Source: Phytophthora colocasiae (taxonomy: Eukaryota; Oomycota; Peronosporomycetes; Peronosporales; Peronosporaceae). From it: 64,000 bases of DNA. Shown here one piece after another: positions 9,821-19,539 of this stretch (position 1 is its first letter; the number at the start of each line of letters is the position of its first letter). The DNA is taken from contig JAGKQI010000066.1 of the NCBI GenBank assembly GCA_018806915.1, positions 186,001 through 250,000 on the forward strand, written 5' to 3'. Both the position numbers and the translations under genes were made by a program. Below the pieces are notes generated by a model. That model saw nothing but the letters and a program-made list of their open reading frames with translations, was not told the origin of the DNA and did not search any database.

Positions 9821-10648
9821 TTAGTTATCCATTCTTAAATATGTTTCTGTCACTACAGCGCAGCCATATGGAGACCACAAAGCTCGATACCCAGGGCTAT
9901 TACTGGTTGTTGCCGTCACGCTTGCAGCCTTGTTAACTCTTGGTGAGAGCTCTATGGACACAATGACCTGTTCTTCTTCACCTGCAGTGACTGCGTGCGG
10001 ACTAGGTCTCAACGCGAAATACAGGACTAGCCCCGCTGTGTGAAGCGCCATGACGAAGACGTGGGGCCCGCTAATGATCCAGTTCGAGGTCGTCACACCG
10101 AACGTGAACCAGCCGTACGTGTTGATTGTCCCGACGACCAGCACGCGAAGGTTTAGCGATGCCGTAGATCTCGTTTTGACCACATTGAGGAGATTTTTCA
10201 GCATGACCAAATGCAAGGCCACCACTACGACGTCACAGATGTATCCCTCGGTCTCGCCCACCTCCGCTCGTGTTTGATTTGTGTAGCCCAAGCCAGCGAC
10301 GATCACGTAGATGGAAGGCAACAGCAGCACTCCAACCGCCATTACTATTATTCTACCAACTCGTATTTTCTCGGGTGAAAACCACCAGTAGATGAAGAGG
10401 TAGCACAATGCACAAACGTCGCCCGTGAGGAAGACTGGGAAACTGGGGAACCACGTCTTGCACATGTAGGCGTACATAACCCACACGTGCGAGTTGATCA
10501 GTAATGAGAGGAGGGGGACGATAGAAGCAGCTCCTGTATCTCCTTTCTTGTAGATTCGACAAACGGAGAGGGACGGCAAGTAAGCCATTGCGAGTGTAGA
10601 GCATGTGACCCACACGCGCACAACCATAACGCCGGCGCCACCGTACAT
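9821..10648 (-). CDS. SWEET sugar transporter, 275 aa
   Basis: Intact seven-helix SWEET. Repeat 1 has YLPSLSVCRIYKKGDTG and SHVWVMYAYMCKTWFPSF; repeat 2 has ALHLVMLKNLLNVVKTRSTA and INTYGWFTFGVTTSNWIISG. The repeat-2 LVMLKNL block replaces the usual APMEKL block, a feature shared only with the broken locus at 7904, so the two form a distinct subgroup. The tail carries SPGYRALWSP, the shared tail motif. The first true ATG in frame is at 10648; a strong initiator lies just upstream. Confidence 0.94.
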   Translation of the reverse strand: MYGGAGVMVVRVWVTCSTLAMAYLPSLSVCRIYKKGDTGAASIVPLLSLLINSHVWVMYAYMCKTWFPSFPVFLTGDVCALCYLFIYWWFSPEKIRVGRIIVMAVGVLLLPSIYVIVAGLGYTNQTRAEVGETEGYICDVVVVALHLVMLKNLLNVVKTRSTASLNLRVLVVGTINTYGWFTFGVTTSNWIISGPHVFVMALHTAGLVLYFALRPSPHAVTAGEEEQVIVSIELSPRVNKAASVTATTSNSPGYRALWSPYGCAVVTETYLRMDN

Positions 10649-10660
10649 GGTGAACGTAGC

Positions 10661-10679
10661 GGGCAAATTAAGGAGTGAC
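10661..10679 (-). promoter_or_regulatory. Initiator plus FPR for the 10648 SWEET gene
   Basis: GTCACTCCTTAATTTGCC on the minus strand is an initiator (GTCACTCC) followed by AATTTGCC, which fits the oomycete FPR consensus CAWTTTNYY well. It ends about 13 bp before the ATG at 10648 and supports that start. Confidence 0.5.
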
Positions 10680-10795
10680 GTTCATCGAGCAAGCGCCTGT
10701 CACAAGTACACAAGCGACTTGGTTTACATAAACTCATCGCATGCTTGTTTGTCGCAAGAAATTGGTTGCTCCGATGCTCCTGTTGGTGTATTTAC

Positions 10796-11526
10796 TTAAG
10801 GCGACTTTGCCTCGACGAACGGCGCAGTTTTGCTGCATGTGTCTGCCTCTAAATCATGCACGACAGCCTGCTCGGCCTCCTTAATCCTCCCTGGTCTGTA
10901 GATGATGTACACGATGATCTGAACTGCCCCCAATGCTGCCCCCACAGCGTTAGTCGACAGCACGTACATGTCATTTTCGAGCGCACTAGTCCAAACCCAC
11001 AGCAAACCGTTGATGAAAGCCACAACTGACATGGTCACGGGCATCGACGACGCGTTCTTGGTGCGGATGGTCCGCTTGAGCGTCTCTAGAGGCGACACCT
11101 TCAAACACAAATTCATGACTACACACATGTAGCCGAAAATCGTCTCTATTTGATGTGGGGACTGGTGTGTGACGCCTGCCATGGCGATGGCTGCGTAGAT
11201 GGACATACCGACAACGAAAACTCCCCACAGTACGTAGAATCCTCGACGTGACGTGCTCCACCACCAGTAAATGACGCCGAAGACAATGGCCGATGCTGTC
11301 TGGAAAGCACACACCGGAAGAGAGGGAAGAAGTTACCGATCAAGTACGAGTAGATCATCCACAGGTACGAGTTGCCAAACAGTGTGACGACTGGGAAGGT
11401 GGACACGTCGCCGACGTCCTGCTGCTTATGAACACGTCGGATTTCAGGATACGGACTGAGCCCTACAGCCAGAGCTGTTATGAACGTCAAGACGCGAAGA
11501 GTGAGCAGCAAGCCGTCGTTCGCCAT
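10796..11526 (-). pseudogene. SWEET gene with one single-base frameshift after helix 2
   Basis: The ATG at 11526 opens a SWEET reading LSPYPEIRRVHKQQDVG, then NSYLWMIYSYLIGNFFPLF. Near 11315-11320 one base is missing, and the sense moves to the frame starting CAFQTASAIVFGVIYW, which carries helices 3-7, including the KVSPLETLKRTIRTKNASS block, and ends at 10796 with TAPFVEAKSP. Lining this up with the 2253 gene needs exactly one added base, so the lesion is a one-base deletion or an assembly error. Otherwise the gene looks normal. Confidence 0.8.
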
Positions 11527-11553
11527 AACAAACTTTGAACTGGATAAAAGCAC

Positions 11554-11875
11554 TTGTGAAGGAATCCCGCGAAAGAATGGAAAGCGTGATCAGCGATGAG
11601 TGTAGTCTGTAGCCCGCGTTGTGGCATGCAAAACTACCACAGCGCATAGATGCATTTGCACGAAAGAGGTTGTCTGTAACCTTTGCATTTGATCAGAATA
11701 CATGTACTTAGCACTAACATCTAGTGCTGCGAATCCATCATATCCAGCTATATTTGCCTTCTTCTGCTTGTCGTACAACGTGTTGAAGCGCAACCTCTTG
11801 CAATGAACTTGTGTTTAATAATGTGGTAAATTATCATTCTACTTAGGTTCCTTAGATACGCTGTCGTTGCAACAT
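11554..11875. other. Intergenic region, no gene seen
   Basis: About 320 bp between two minus-strand SWEET loci. It is AT-richer than its surroundings, with only short open frames on either strand and nothing recognisable. Confidence 0.4.
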
Positions 11876-12728
11876 TTACTTCGACGGTGACGGCGAGTGG
11901 ACTGCAATGTAGATTGGAGACGGCAGCAAGCACGGGTTGCCGTCATTTTGAGGCGTGGTTGCAGCAGTGATAGGAAGAATGGACTCCTTGCCCGACTTCG
12001 TGGCAATTTGTGACCGTCCTGGACGGTAGATAAGCTAGAGCACTACTTGCACCATCCCCAACGCCGCGCAGACAGTTCCAAGAAGGAAGATAAAGATGTC
12101 ACTCGTAAGCCAAGCCATTGATCATCCAGAGAACATTGGACGTCGTGCCCGCAAGACACATCCAAAAAGGGATCGACGCTCCTGATCGGGTCTTCAACAC
12201 GGTCTTGATGGTCTCGAATGGCGAAATGTACAACAACACACTGCCTATGGCCATAATGTAGCCCGTGACAAGACCAACCGAGTCGGTGGACTGGCCTGTG
12301 GCACCGGTCATACCCAGAATTGTATAGACCGCCGTGGCCAGCACGACAGCGAAGGACACACCGATGGCCTTGAGGGCGTACGTGCGCTGCTTGGTGTATC
12401 GGTAGAACACGCCAACGTAGAGCACTGCCATAATGTCTCCAAAGAGGTAGGTCGCGAAGAGCGGGAAGTAGTCTGCGGTTGCCCATCCGTACAGCATTCT
12501 GCTCAAAGGCAACATTGTTAGTAACCAGCTCATCTACAGGTACAACCGATGGGCAACAGCGACTTACAAGACGTGGCAGTTGATCCAGAGTCCCACAAGC
12601 GGGAAGAGCGCCACGGCGCCCGTGTCTTGACGCTGGTGGATGCGGTACATCGCTGGCACGGAGCTCAGGATCATAGCGACCGAGCAGATCGACGCCAGTA
12701 CCTGGATAATTGTAAGCCCGACACTCAT
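11876..12728 (-). pseudogene. Intron-bearing SWEET pseudogene
   Basis: Exon 1 runs from the ATG at 12728 to 12568 (161 bp, ending in the INCHV block). A 69-bp intron follows (12499-12567, GTAAGT donor, TACTAAC-like branch site, CAG acceptor), and exon 2 starts at 12498 with MLYGWATADYF. Two lesions then appear: a one-base shift near 12103 that truncates the product after GLAYE, and further on, in the restored frame, a TAG where the 16.5 kb paralogue has tyrosine (VVL-stop-LIYRPGR). The restored tail ends LPSPIYIAVHSPSPSK and stops at 11876. Two independent lesions make a true pseudogene likely. Sister of the gene at 16527-17366. Confidence 0.85.
12499..12567 (-). other. Intron of the 12.7 kb SWEET pseudogene
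   Basis: 69 bp, starting GTAAGTCG and ending GAGCAG, with ACTAAC about 30 bp before the acceptor. It splits a codon after two bases. The 16.5 kb paralogue has an intron at the same place and phase. Confidence 0.85.
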
Positions 12729-13159
12729 TGTCGTCTGTAGATCTCTTGATACGAGTGGATTAAGTCTAATTCAGAAATGAACCAAAGTCTCCATCTTGCA
12801 GTTGATTCAAGCTCACTCGAACATGCTCCACTGACGCCAGCACCGTATCCATCTCAAAAGCGCCACCAAACAATAAGCTGGTGGCAATGAGGCCGTGGAG
12901 ATACGACGCTGTGCGACTTGGCGTCGTATCAGTCGATTGGAAGGTGGAGGAAGAGTGATTGGACAAACATACAAAAACACCACAAAATCAAAACAAATAC
13001 CCTAAAAGCAGACCAGCACCCACAATGCCACATTAGCACCACAAATTTTGTGTCCCTGATCATTACCAGCGAACCACCACCACCAACCGTTTGACCAGCA
13101 CTTCAAACGTAGATATACGCACTACAAAGCATCGATGCTGCCACTTTCACACTGCATCA

Positions 13160-13180
13160 ATCTCATTTAGAGATTTACCC
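13160..13180 (+). promoter_or_regulatory. Initiator plus FPR upstream of the 13226 gene
   Basis: TCTCATTTAGAGATTTACCC pairs an initiator match with an ATTTACCC flanking block about 45-65 bp before the ATG at 13226. Confidence 0.4.
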
Positions 13181-13225
13181 AGCCAGTCACCGGTCATCTC
13201 CCTGCCGTCCCCACCGCAACCCAAC

Positions 13226-13822
13226 ATGTCTGCTCTATTAGCTTGGACCGCCGTTGCCAACGGCATCACCAAGGAGGATGCCTCCATGCTCCTCGAGACT
13301 TTTAAATCGTTCAAGATCGCCAAGAGTCAGCTAGTTCCATGCAAAATATGTGCTCTCCCGTCCTCACACAACATGCGTAGGCGCGTACTAGTGTGCGCCT
13401 CAAAGGCCTGTAAGGATGTTGAGCCGCTCGCCCGCTGTATGTGGCGCTGCAAGACGCTCACGTGTCAAGTGATGAATTTGGTCGACATTTGTGAGCTCAA
13501 GAGTCACGTGTCTCCTCTCAACTCTCCACGGAAGCCTCGACTGACGGAGGAGATGAAGGACCTTGCTCGCGCTCTAGCGGCGGAGGGATTAAAACCAGCG
13601 CACATTAGAAATGCTCTTCTTAATCGCTTTAATTTAGATGAATCCAGTCTACCCGCATTACCTACAGTGCAGCGCTTCACACAGCACTACACTAGAACTA
13701 AAACTGGGAGGAAATGGGTGCACTCCTTACACAGCTCTGCACTTGCTGTCGTTCAGAAATTCAATCGGCGAAGCCGTTCACCAATGTCGCGACGGCTCCG
13801 TCATCTCTTTGGCGCCGCATGA
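13226..13822 (+). CDS. Zinc-ribbon-like protein, possible N-terminal part of a MULE/ZSWIM-type transposase, 198 aa
   Basis: Residues about 40-80 contain paired cysteines (CKIC, later CAS-KACKD, CMWRC, LTC) suggesting a metal-binding N-terminal domain. Residues 95-150 (LTEEMKDLARALAAEGLKPA to FTQHYTRTK) resemble the helical DNA-binding region that precedes the catalytic domain in oomycete MULE/ZSWIM transposase-like proteins, as I remember them. No DDE or SWIM motif follows. A second open frame (to 14060) overlaps the end in another phase and may be a frameshifted continuation, but it shows no known motif. The start follows an initiator element. Treat as an orphan fragment; function not established. 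Confidence 0.4.
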   Translation: MSALLAWTAVANGITKEDASMLLETFKSFKIAKSQLVPCKICALPSSHNMRRRVLVCASKACKDVEPLARCMWRCKTLTCQVMNLVDICELKSHVSPLNSPRKPRLTEEMKDLARALAAEGLKPAHIRNALLNRFNLDESSLPALPTVQRFTQHYTRTKTGRKWVHSLHSSALAVVQKFNRRSRSPMSRRLRHLFGAA

Positions 13823-14372
13823 GAGAGCTTCGGCGAGCAGGAAACTTGTTCAGTGGACGCCGCCGCGGTCAAGCTTAGCTTTTGTTCTGGACGATGGAGA
13901 TCATAATACAGCTGACCTCTCTGTCAAAGTTGTTTCGCGGCCGTGTCAGCGCGTCCTGGACGAAGAAACCGGGCGTAAGCGAGAAGTTCTCCTCGTGACA
14001 GCGCAGATGAGCGCCAGTATTGCACGAATGGAATACGCTGGTATGCCAGATGATGGCTAGAAAGTTGGCATTCAGCGGCGCGAATGTTCATGCTATTACT
14101 TCGCCAAGTATGCCACGTGCGTGCACCTGTTACTTGCAATTTCAAGTCGCGGGCTAAACGATGTCGGAACACGAGCCAAGCTGGTTTATCGAGGCCCCAA
14201 CAAGGCACGGCGCCTGCTCGAAGGAGCGCAAGGTGCTGGGCGCCCACCACTAAATTCGTACGCCTTAAACCACAAATAACTGCTGTGCGCAGCTGTAGGA
14301 ATACAATCGAGAAATTCAGTTGGACCTCGCTCAACCCTACAGTGCAGCTTCACCCTCAATGCTGCCTCCGAG

Positions 14373-14870
14373 CCACCGATCCGCCATCTCCACACCTGCC
14401 ACCCGAACCGCCGTCCTCCACGCAAGCCACCGAGCCTTCATCTCCACGCAAGCCACCTGAGCAACCATCTCCACGCCAGCCACCGATCCGCCATCTCCAC
14501 ACCTGCCACCCGAACCGCCGTCCTCCACGCAAGCCACCGAGCCTTCATCTCCACGCAAGCCACCTGAGCAACCATCTCCACGCCAGCCACCGATCCGCCA
14601 TCTCCACACCTGCCACCCGAACCGCCGTCCTCCACGCAAGCCACCGAGCCTCCAACTCCACGCCAGCCACCTGAGCAACCATCTCCACGCCAGCCACCGA
14701 TCCGCCATCTCCACACCTGCCACCCGAACCGCCGTCCTCCACGCAAGCCACCGAGCCTCCATCTCCACGCAAGCCACCTGAGCAACCATCTCCACGCCAG
14801 CCACCCGAACCTCCATCTCCACGCCTGCCACCTGAGCCGCCGTCCTCCACGCCAGCCAGTCGATCCTTCC
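14373..14870. repeat. Minisatellite of 107-bp units made of CCACGCNAGCCACC-type subrepeats
   Basis: CCACCGATCC recurs at 14373, 14480, 14587 and 14694, an exact spacing of 107 bp, followed by a degenerate partial stretch to about 14870. Each unit is built from shorter C-rich blocks (CCATCTCCACGCAAGCCACC and variants). Because 107 is not a multiple of three, each unit shifts the reading frame. The long open frames that appear on both strands here are therefore a composition effect and not evidence of a repeat protein. Confidence 0.85.
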
Positions 14871-15452
14871 CCTTCGCCCTGGCTTGTCGTGCCTTCTTCC
14901 TCCCAAAGACCAGTGGCATTGCTCCCTCCTCGCGGCACTCTGGATTGCAGCCACCATCTCGCGGCACCCTGCCGTGCAGCTCCCTCCTCTGGGCTGACTG
15001 CTTTGCCCCCTCCTCCTTGCTCGTTTCAACCGGCCGTTGTTGCTTCGGCCCCGATTAGATGGTTCCCTCTGTGCTGATTTAATGCTACCTTATGTGCAGT
15101 GCGCGTTTCTTTGATACCGTTGTGGCAGATGCGTGCTTGCTTGTTTTATGGATTGGTGGTCGTCAATGTTTTGTGGTGTTGACAGTGTAATTTTGTGGTG
15201 TTTTTCGTATTTTGTCGAGTGATTGTCTCGAGCACGAGAACGGTCTACTTGCCGCGTCTATTGCAGCATCTTCTGACTTGCCTTGCCCATGCTTCAGTTT
15301 CGAGCGCAACGTCGCGACTTGACATCCACGCGATCCAGAGACTGGACGAGCCGGAGGGAACTTCAGCTTTGCACCAGCACGCGCGCGATCTGGTTCTCCA
15401 GCGTTGAGTGCTTTTGTTTTTTTTATTCGTTCTCGTATGAACGCACGCCAAG
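14871..15452. other. Region between minisatellite and hAT remnant, no gene seen
   Basis: About 580 bp. The first part continues the C-rich, proline-codon composition of the minisatellite; the second part is ordinary sequence. Open frames are short or are shadows of repeat composition. Confidence 0.4.
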
Positions 15453-16430
15453 GATTGGGGGGGCAACCGTTGCCCCGCAGGGGTCTCCAAAAATGTATTG
15501 TTATTGAAAAAGGGGTATTATTGTAGGGGGACAATAAGGGAGGGAGCGACCATCTCAATATTTGGCACTTACGCAATTATTGAAAAGGGGGTCTCTATCT
15601 ACTTCTTACAGATTAAGAACTACGGTTTTAGAGATCTGCTTCTTCTTCGTTGTCGTCCTCAACTGCGCGTTTCACGGCGTTCGAAATCACTTCGTCCGTC
15701 ACTAAGTCCCAGTTCATCTTCAGGTAAAGTAAGGTCTCGAGCGTCTCATGACTGATGCTTTTCCGAAGATACCCCAGCATGCACTTAATCTTGGAGAAAA
15801 AGACGCTCTACTTGTACCGAAGTGGCTGGCAGCCACGTGAGATCCGGAGTATATTGATGCCTCCTTTACGCGCAGTGCAGATCGAATGTTGATCGACTCC
15901 ATCACTTCTTTTCCTGTACGCCGTCGTTTTTTGCCTGATGTCTCTAAGTTGGTTTCCAGTTCTTCTTGGATACGGCGCCGTTTTGCCTTCTTACTGGCAG
16001 ATTTTGCAGCGACTTCGGTCCTGAAAGATGAAGGTGTTGCATCCGTTGCAGGTTCTTCCTCCGCTTGTTTGGTCTCGATACATCAACGAACAGATCTCCT
16101 TGTTCGAGAGACCAGGGTCTAAGGTAGCCATGGATGACGAGGGTGAACAAGTTGAGTAGAAGAGTGTTGGACTTGGTTCGCAAAATCGGAAATGCCAGCA
16201 TGAGAGTGGCTGTGGTCCCCGGCACGGTATAACGCCCACCGGGAGAGGTTTCGAGGACTGCTTTACGCCTCGACTCTTACCGGATCTTTATAGTATCCTA
16301 TAAGTTGAAGTTGACAATAATATTGTCAATTAAGGGTACGTTCATCAATAAGGGATTGAGACGCCTCCAGCCCCGTCAATCCCTAATCCCTACTTATTTG
16401 GAGAGCCCTGGGGGCAATGCCCCGGGCAAC
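15453..16430 (-). mobile_element. Degenerate hAT-like DNA transposon remnant with imperfect terminal inverted repeats
   Basis: Near 15470-15495 the + strand reads GTTGCCCCGCAGGGGTCTCC; near 16393-16418 the minus strand reads ATTGCCCCCAGGGCTCTCC, so the two ends are inverted, imperfect copies. Inside, on the minus strand, lies a hAT C-terminal dimerisation-type segment (see the next entry). A lysine/arginine-rich stretch lies upstream (15.9-16.03 kb, KKAKRRRIQEELE) with frameshifts between pieces. Size is about 1 kb, far short of an autonomous hAT. Flanking 8-bp duplications were not identified. Confidence 0.5.
15628..15860 (-). pseudogene. hAT transposase C-terminal dimerisation domain fragment, frameshifted
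   Basis: The minus strand reads LTWLPATSVQVERLF, then after a one-base shift FSKIKCMLGYLRKSISHETL and LLYLKMNWDLV, ending at TAA 15628-15630 after an acidic tail. This matches the form of the hAT dimerisation domain (PATS-x-x-x-ER-x-FS, then a leucine-rich helix and an LK-x-N-x-x-L block). An extra T within the run of Ts breaks the frame. No DDE part is recognisable upstream. Confidence 0.6.
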
Positions 16431-16526
16431 GTCCTAACAGCACAGATGAAGCGGTGAGTACGTTGGAGAATGTTTTACAGTGTCTATTAGGTTCGATGAA
16501 GTCTATCCGATGGGATAGAGAGCTGC

Positions 16527-17366
16527 TCATGGCGAGCAGATAGCAATGAAGTTCGGTGACGGCAGACTCTCGACTGTAGTGTCGCTCTTCACGGTCATAT
16601 TCGCTGTCACAGGGAGGACGCAGTCGATCGTCGGGAGGTCTAGTGAGGCAGGGTATCGTCCTGGACGGTAGATAATGTAGAGTGTAACTTGGATAAAACC
16701 CATGAAGGAGCACGCGGCACTCAACACCAGCATGAAGATGTCATTGTCGAGGTATCCCTCCAGCACCCAGAGCGCGTTAGAAATGGCTCCAGCGAGGCAC
16801 ATCCCCAGTGGAATTGAAGCACTTGAGCGGGTCTTGACCACCGTCTTAATGGTCTCGAGCGGCGCGATGTACGGTAACAAGCAACCTACCGTCATCATCC
16901 AGCCGACAGTATCGCCTACTTGGTTTGTAGTTTGACCTGTTGCGCCCGTCATGCCGAGCACAACGTAGGTCGTAAGGAGAATAATGATGAAGATGTTGCA
17001 GGCAATCGTCTTCACGGCATAAGAGCGGGCTTTCGTCCACTGGAAGAAAACACTGACGTAGACGATGGAGGTGAGCTCGCCGAAAAGGTAAATAGCGAAG
17101 AGCGGGAAGTAGGAGCCTGTAGACCAGCCGTACAGCGTTCTGTTGAATGAATAAAAAAGAGTGAGTGGTTTTGCAGCAAGAAAGAGAATGATCTTGAAGA
17201 CTTACACTAAATGACAGCTAAGCCAGAGTCCAACGAGAGGAAAGAGCGATACGCATCCTGTGCCGCGGTTCTGGTGAATGTGGTATACAGATGGTGCCGA
17301 GGCGAGGATCATGGCCACCGTACAGGACGATGCCACAGCTTGGAGAACAGTCAATCCAACGCTCAT
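16527..17366 (-). CDS. SWEET sugar transporter with one intron, 257 aa
   Basis: Exon 1 runs 17366-17206 (161 bp) and exon 2 runs 17139-16527 (613 bp). The intron is 17140-17205. Splicing after two codon bases gives an uninterrupted 257-residue SWEET. Repeat 1 has ILASAPSVYHIHQNRGTG and LYGWSTGSYFPLF; repeat 2 has YIAPLETIKTVVKTRSSAS and ISNALWVLEGYLDNDIFML. It ends LPSPNFIAICSP, the shared tail motif at the extreme C-terminus. The only intact member of the intron-bearing subgroup here; its sister at 12.7 kb is dead. Its start lies 90 bp from the end of the acid phosphatase gene, which is on the same strand. Confidence 0.93.
17140..17205 (-). other. Intron of the 16.5 kb SWEET gene
   Basis: 66 bp, GTAAGTCT donor and CAACAG acceptor, splitting a codon after its second base. 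Position and phase match the intron of the 12.7 kb pseudogene, so the intron predates their duplication. Confidence 0.9.
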
Positions 17367-17455
17367 ATTGTGAGGTCAGCTAGAGAGGAATCCGATTTGG
17401 AAATGGTCCTGGCCTGGTAGTTCCCTTAGGACAGCACAAACAGCGCTAACCTTGG

Positions 17456-18875
17456 CTACGACGCCAATGCGCACTGGTTCATGACGGGATTTTCGAAGAT
17501 CGTGAGCTCCGAGGATCCGCCGGTCGAGGCGCACTTCGTCACAAAGTCGCCCACATTTGTCTTTTGAGTCTCCATGTATCTGGTGAACTCAGACAGCGGA
17601 CACGTAAGACCCGGTCCACTCTGACATTCAGGAAGAGGAACCACCTGTTCATTAAGGTTGAAGCGGACGAAGCTCTCACCATTGCAGGTAATGCGCTCTG
17701 TAACCAAACGCGACCCCATGGCAAGTACACGCGAAGAGCGGAAGTTGCGAGTGGCATTGATGGCGTTCGACGGGTACGTCTCGTCAAAATTAAGCCCGAA
17801 ACCGGAGTACATGGCGTTTAACTGCGTATCCTGGCTGAAAGCCACGAAGATCTTCTGGCAGTAAGTTGTCTCCGTCTCGTTAAGCAGCTTAGTCACAGCT
17901 TCAGCATACGGGAACCCGACGGTAGGTGCAAGTGCCACGCCATATCCAGAGCCGTAGTAGTAACCCAGGTCTTTATGATAGGCATAGTGCTCCCACTCAT
18001 CGTCCGTGAAGATCTGACAGAACTCCAGGTGGTCCTTGCCCAGGTAGTTACGCTGGTACATGCACAAATCCATGACCGTCAGTGCTACACCAGTCGAGAA
18101 ACCGAAGCCAGGCCAGAGCGACTCGAGGCGCTCCGCCAGTGCATCTTGCCAGCCCGTAGCTTGTGCAAATGCCGTTTGTCCCGAACTTTCATCACCGTCG
18201 AAGTTTTGGCACGTATCGATGGGCGTCAGCGTGTTTCCGCCCAAAGTTTCGTCGGTATTGCTCACTTGAACCAATAGATTGTCGTCCCAACTTTCACCAT
18301 GGAATCCCTTCATAAATCCCTCGGCAGTGCGCACCACACGCTCCTTCGCGTTCGTCCACACGGTCTCCTTTCCGTTGTACAAATCTGCATACTTGCTACG
18401 GAAGGCAGAGCCAACGTCGTACGCTTCCTGCAGACCAAGCGTCGTGAGATTGTCCACCTCAATACTCGGGTGCGGGATCAACTCGGTCAGGTTCCAAGTC
18501 TTAAGGAATTGTAGTTCCTCGGCTAACGTGTCGGACATGTTGGACCAACTCAAATATTCTGTCACTGTCTCTGCAAAGCTCTTGATGCCGTTGTAGCTGC
18601 CTGACGAAGGGTAGCGCGTTCCATGCCGCATGATCTACATGAGGAACTGTTAGTCTCCAGTATTGAACAATACTATTGCAATCTCCACTTACCATGTGCA
18701 CTTGGTCGACAGCGCACGCATCATCAAGAGCGACTTGTTCGGCCGTGAGATCAGTTGCAGCTTGGTGGTAGAAGTTGAGTTGACTCGTGTGGTCTGTGAG
18801 GTCGAAACCCTCACTGTAAGCCTGGGCATTGGAAGCCGCCAGTACTGCAAACGATAGAGCGGAGATGGTCTTCAT
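17456..18875 (-). CDS. Secreted histidine acid phosphatase / phytase-like, 453 aa, one intron
   Basis: Predicted extracellular phosphomonoesterase of the histidine phosphatase (branch 2) superfamily. Exon 1 (18875-18693) encodes a clear signal peptide (MKTISALSFAVLAASNAQA) and ends QVHM. A 58-bp intron (18635-18692, GTAAGT...GTAG) follows, and exon 2 starts IMRHGTRYP, the active-site RHGxRxP motif with the nucleophilic histidine. Cysteines are spread through the protein as in secreted members, and NxT/S sites are present. The second catalytic motif, usually HD, reads FSQDTQL near residue 330, so the histidine appears replaced by glutamine while the aspartate stays. Length suits the family. 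No lesion in frame. Confidence 0.88.
18635..18692 (-). other. Intron of the acid phosphatase gene
   Basis: 58 bp, GTAAGTGG donor and CATGTAG acceptor, phase 0, placed one residue before the RHGTRYP active-site motif, so splicing is required to join signal peptide and catalytic domain. Confidence 0.9.
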
Positions 18876-18890
18876 AGCTGCTTGTTCCGA

Positions 18891-18909
18891 GGCCAATTGG
18901 AAAGTGATC
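18891..18909 (-). promoter_or_regulatory. Initiator plus FPR for the acid phosphatase gene
   Basis: ATCACTTTCCAATTGGCC on the minus strand joins an initiator (TCACTTTCC) to CAATTGGCC, close to the FPR consensus, 16-34 bp before the ATG. Nearly the same string precedes the 6813 SWEET gene. Confidence 0.5.
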
Positions 18910-18953
18910 GGGTCTGTCCAAGGGACGGCGTTACTACAACCTAATACCGACAA

Positions 18954-19539
18954 GACGACACGTCTTGCAGCAACATATGGAGGACTTATGACTTAACAAG
19001 CGACTTAACAAACAACACAAGATTGATGAATAGAGCCAGTGGCGTAAAATATTCTTAGTGCAACATTGAAAGTTACCGATTGTAAACGTGAATTTTGCAA
19101 ATACCTGAGAGCAGCTGTTTCAAAAACAAACATGAACGAAGATACCACCCAGAGGCTGCGCCAGCCCTCGTGGTCCTGAAGATCATACAGCGATCCCAGA
19201 CCCACAGGCAACTGCGAGCGCTGAACCAGACGCCCCTCGAAGCCACCGAGCAGCTATTTGCCACCGGCTTTTGCAGTCCCGACTTCAACACCTTTCAGAA
19301 ATGGAAGAAAAGCTCGAGAAAATGTCGAAGTACTCGCTGAAGATTCTTAATGCGCATGATGAGTTGGCTATGCTAATTTCCCGAGAGAAACAAGAAACAA
19401 CACTCATCACTACCGCAGCTGGCGTCCCACCTGCAGCGCAGGCTATATCATGTCTTACCCTATAGCGCTGGAGGATCCTGCAACGCTTTACTAGACGAAA
19501 GTTGAGCCAATATGTATGTTGAGACGAAATTCAATTTTC
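18954..19539. other. Spacer between acid phosphatase and MULE gene, no gene seen
   Basis: About 590 bp with short open frames only. A stretch at 18967-19020 is rich in AACAA/AAGCGAC motifs like those in the introns of the neighbouring MULE gene. The outer end of the MULE element may therefore lie here, but I found no convincing terminal inverted repeat. Confidence 0.35.

Noticed and set aside
14337..15029. Long Trp/Gly/Val-rich open frames on the minus strand and Pro-rich ones on the plus strand
   Set aside because: They arise from the 107-bp C-rich minisatellite, whose unit shifts phase every copy. No start context, no family and no frame conservation.
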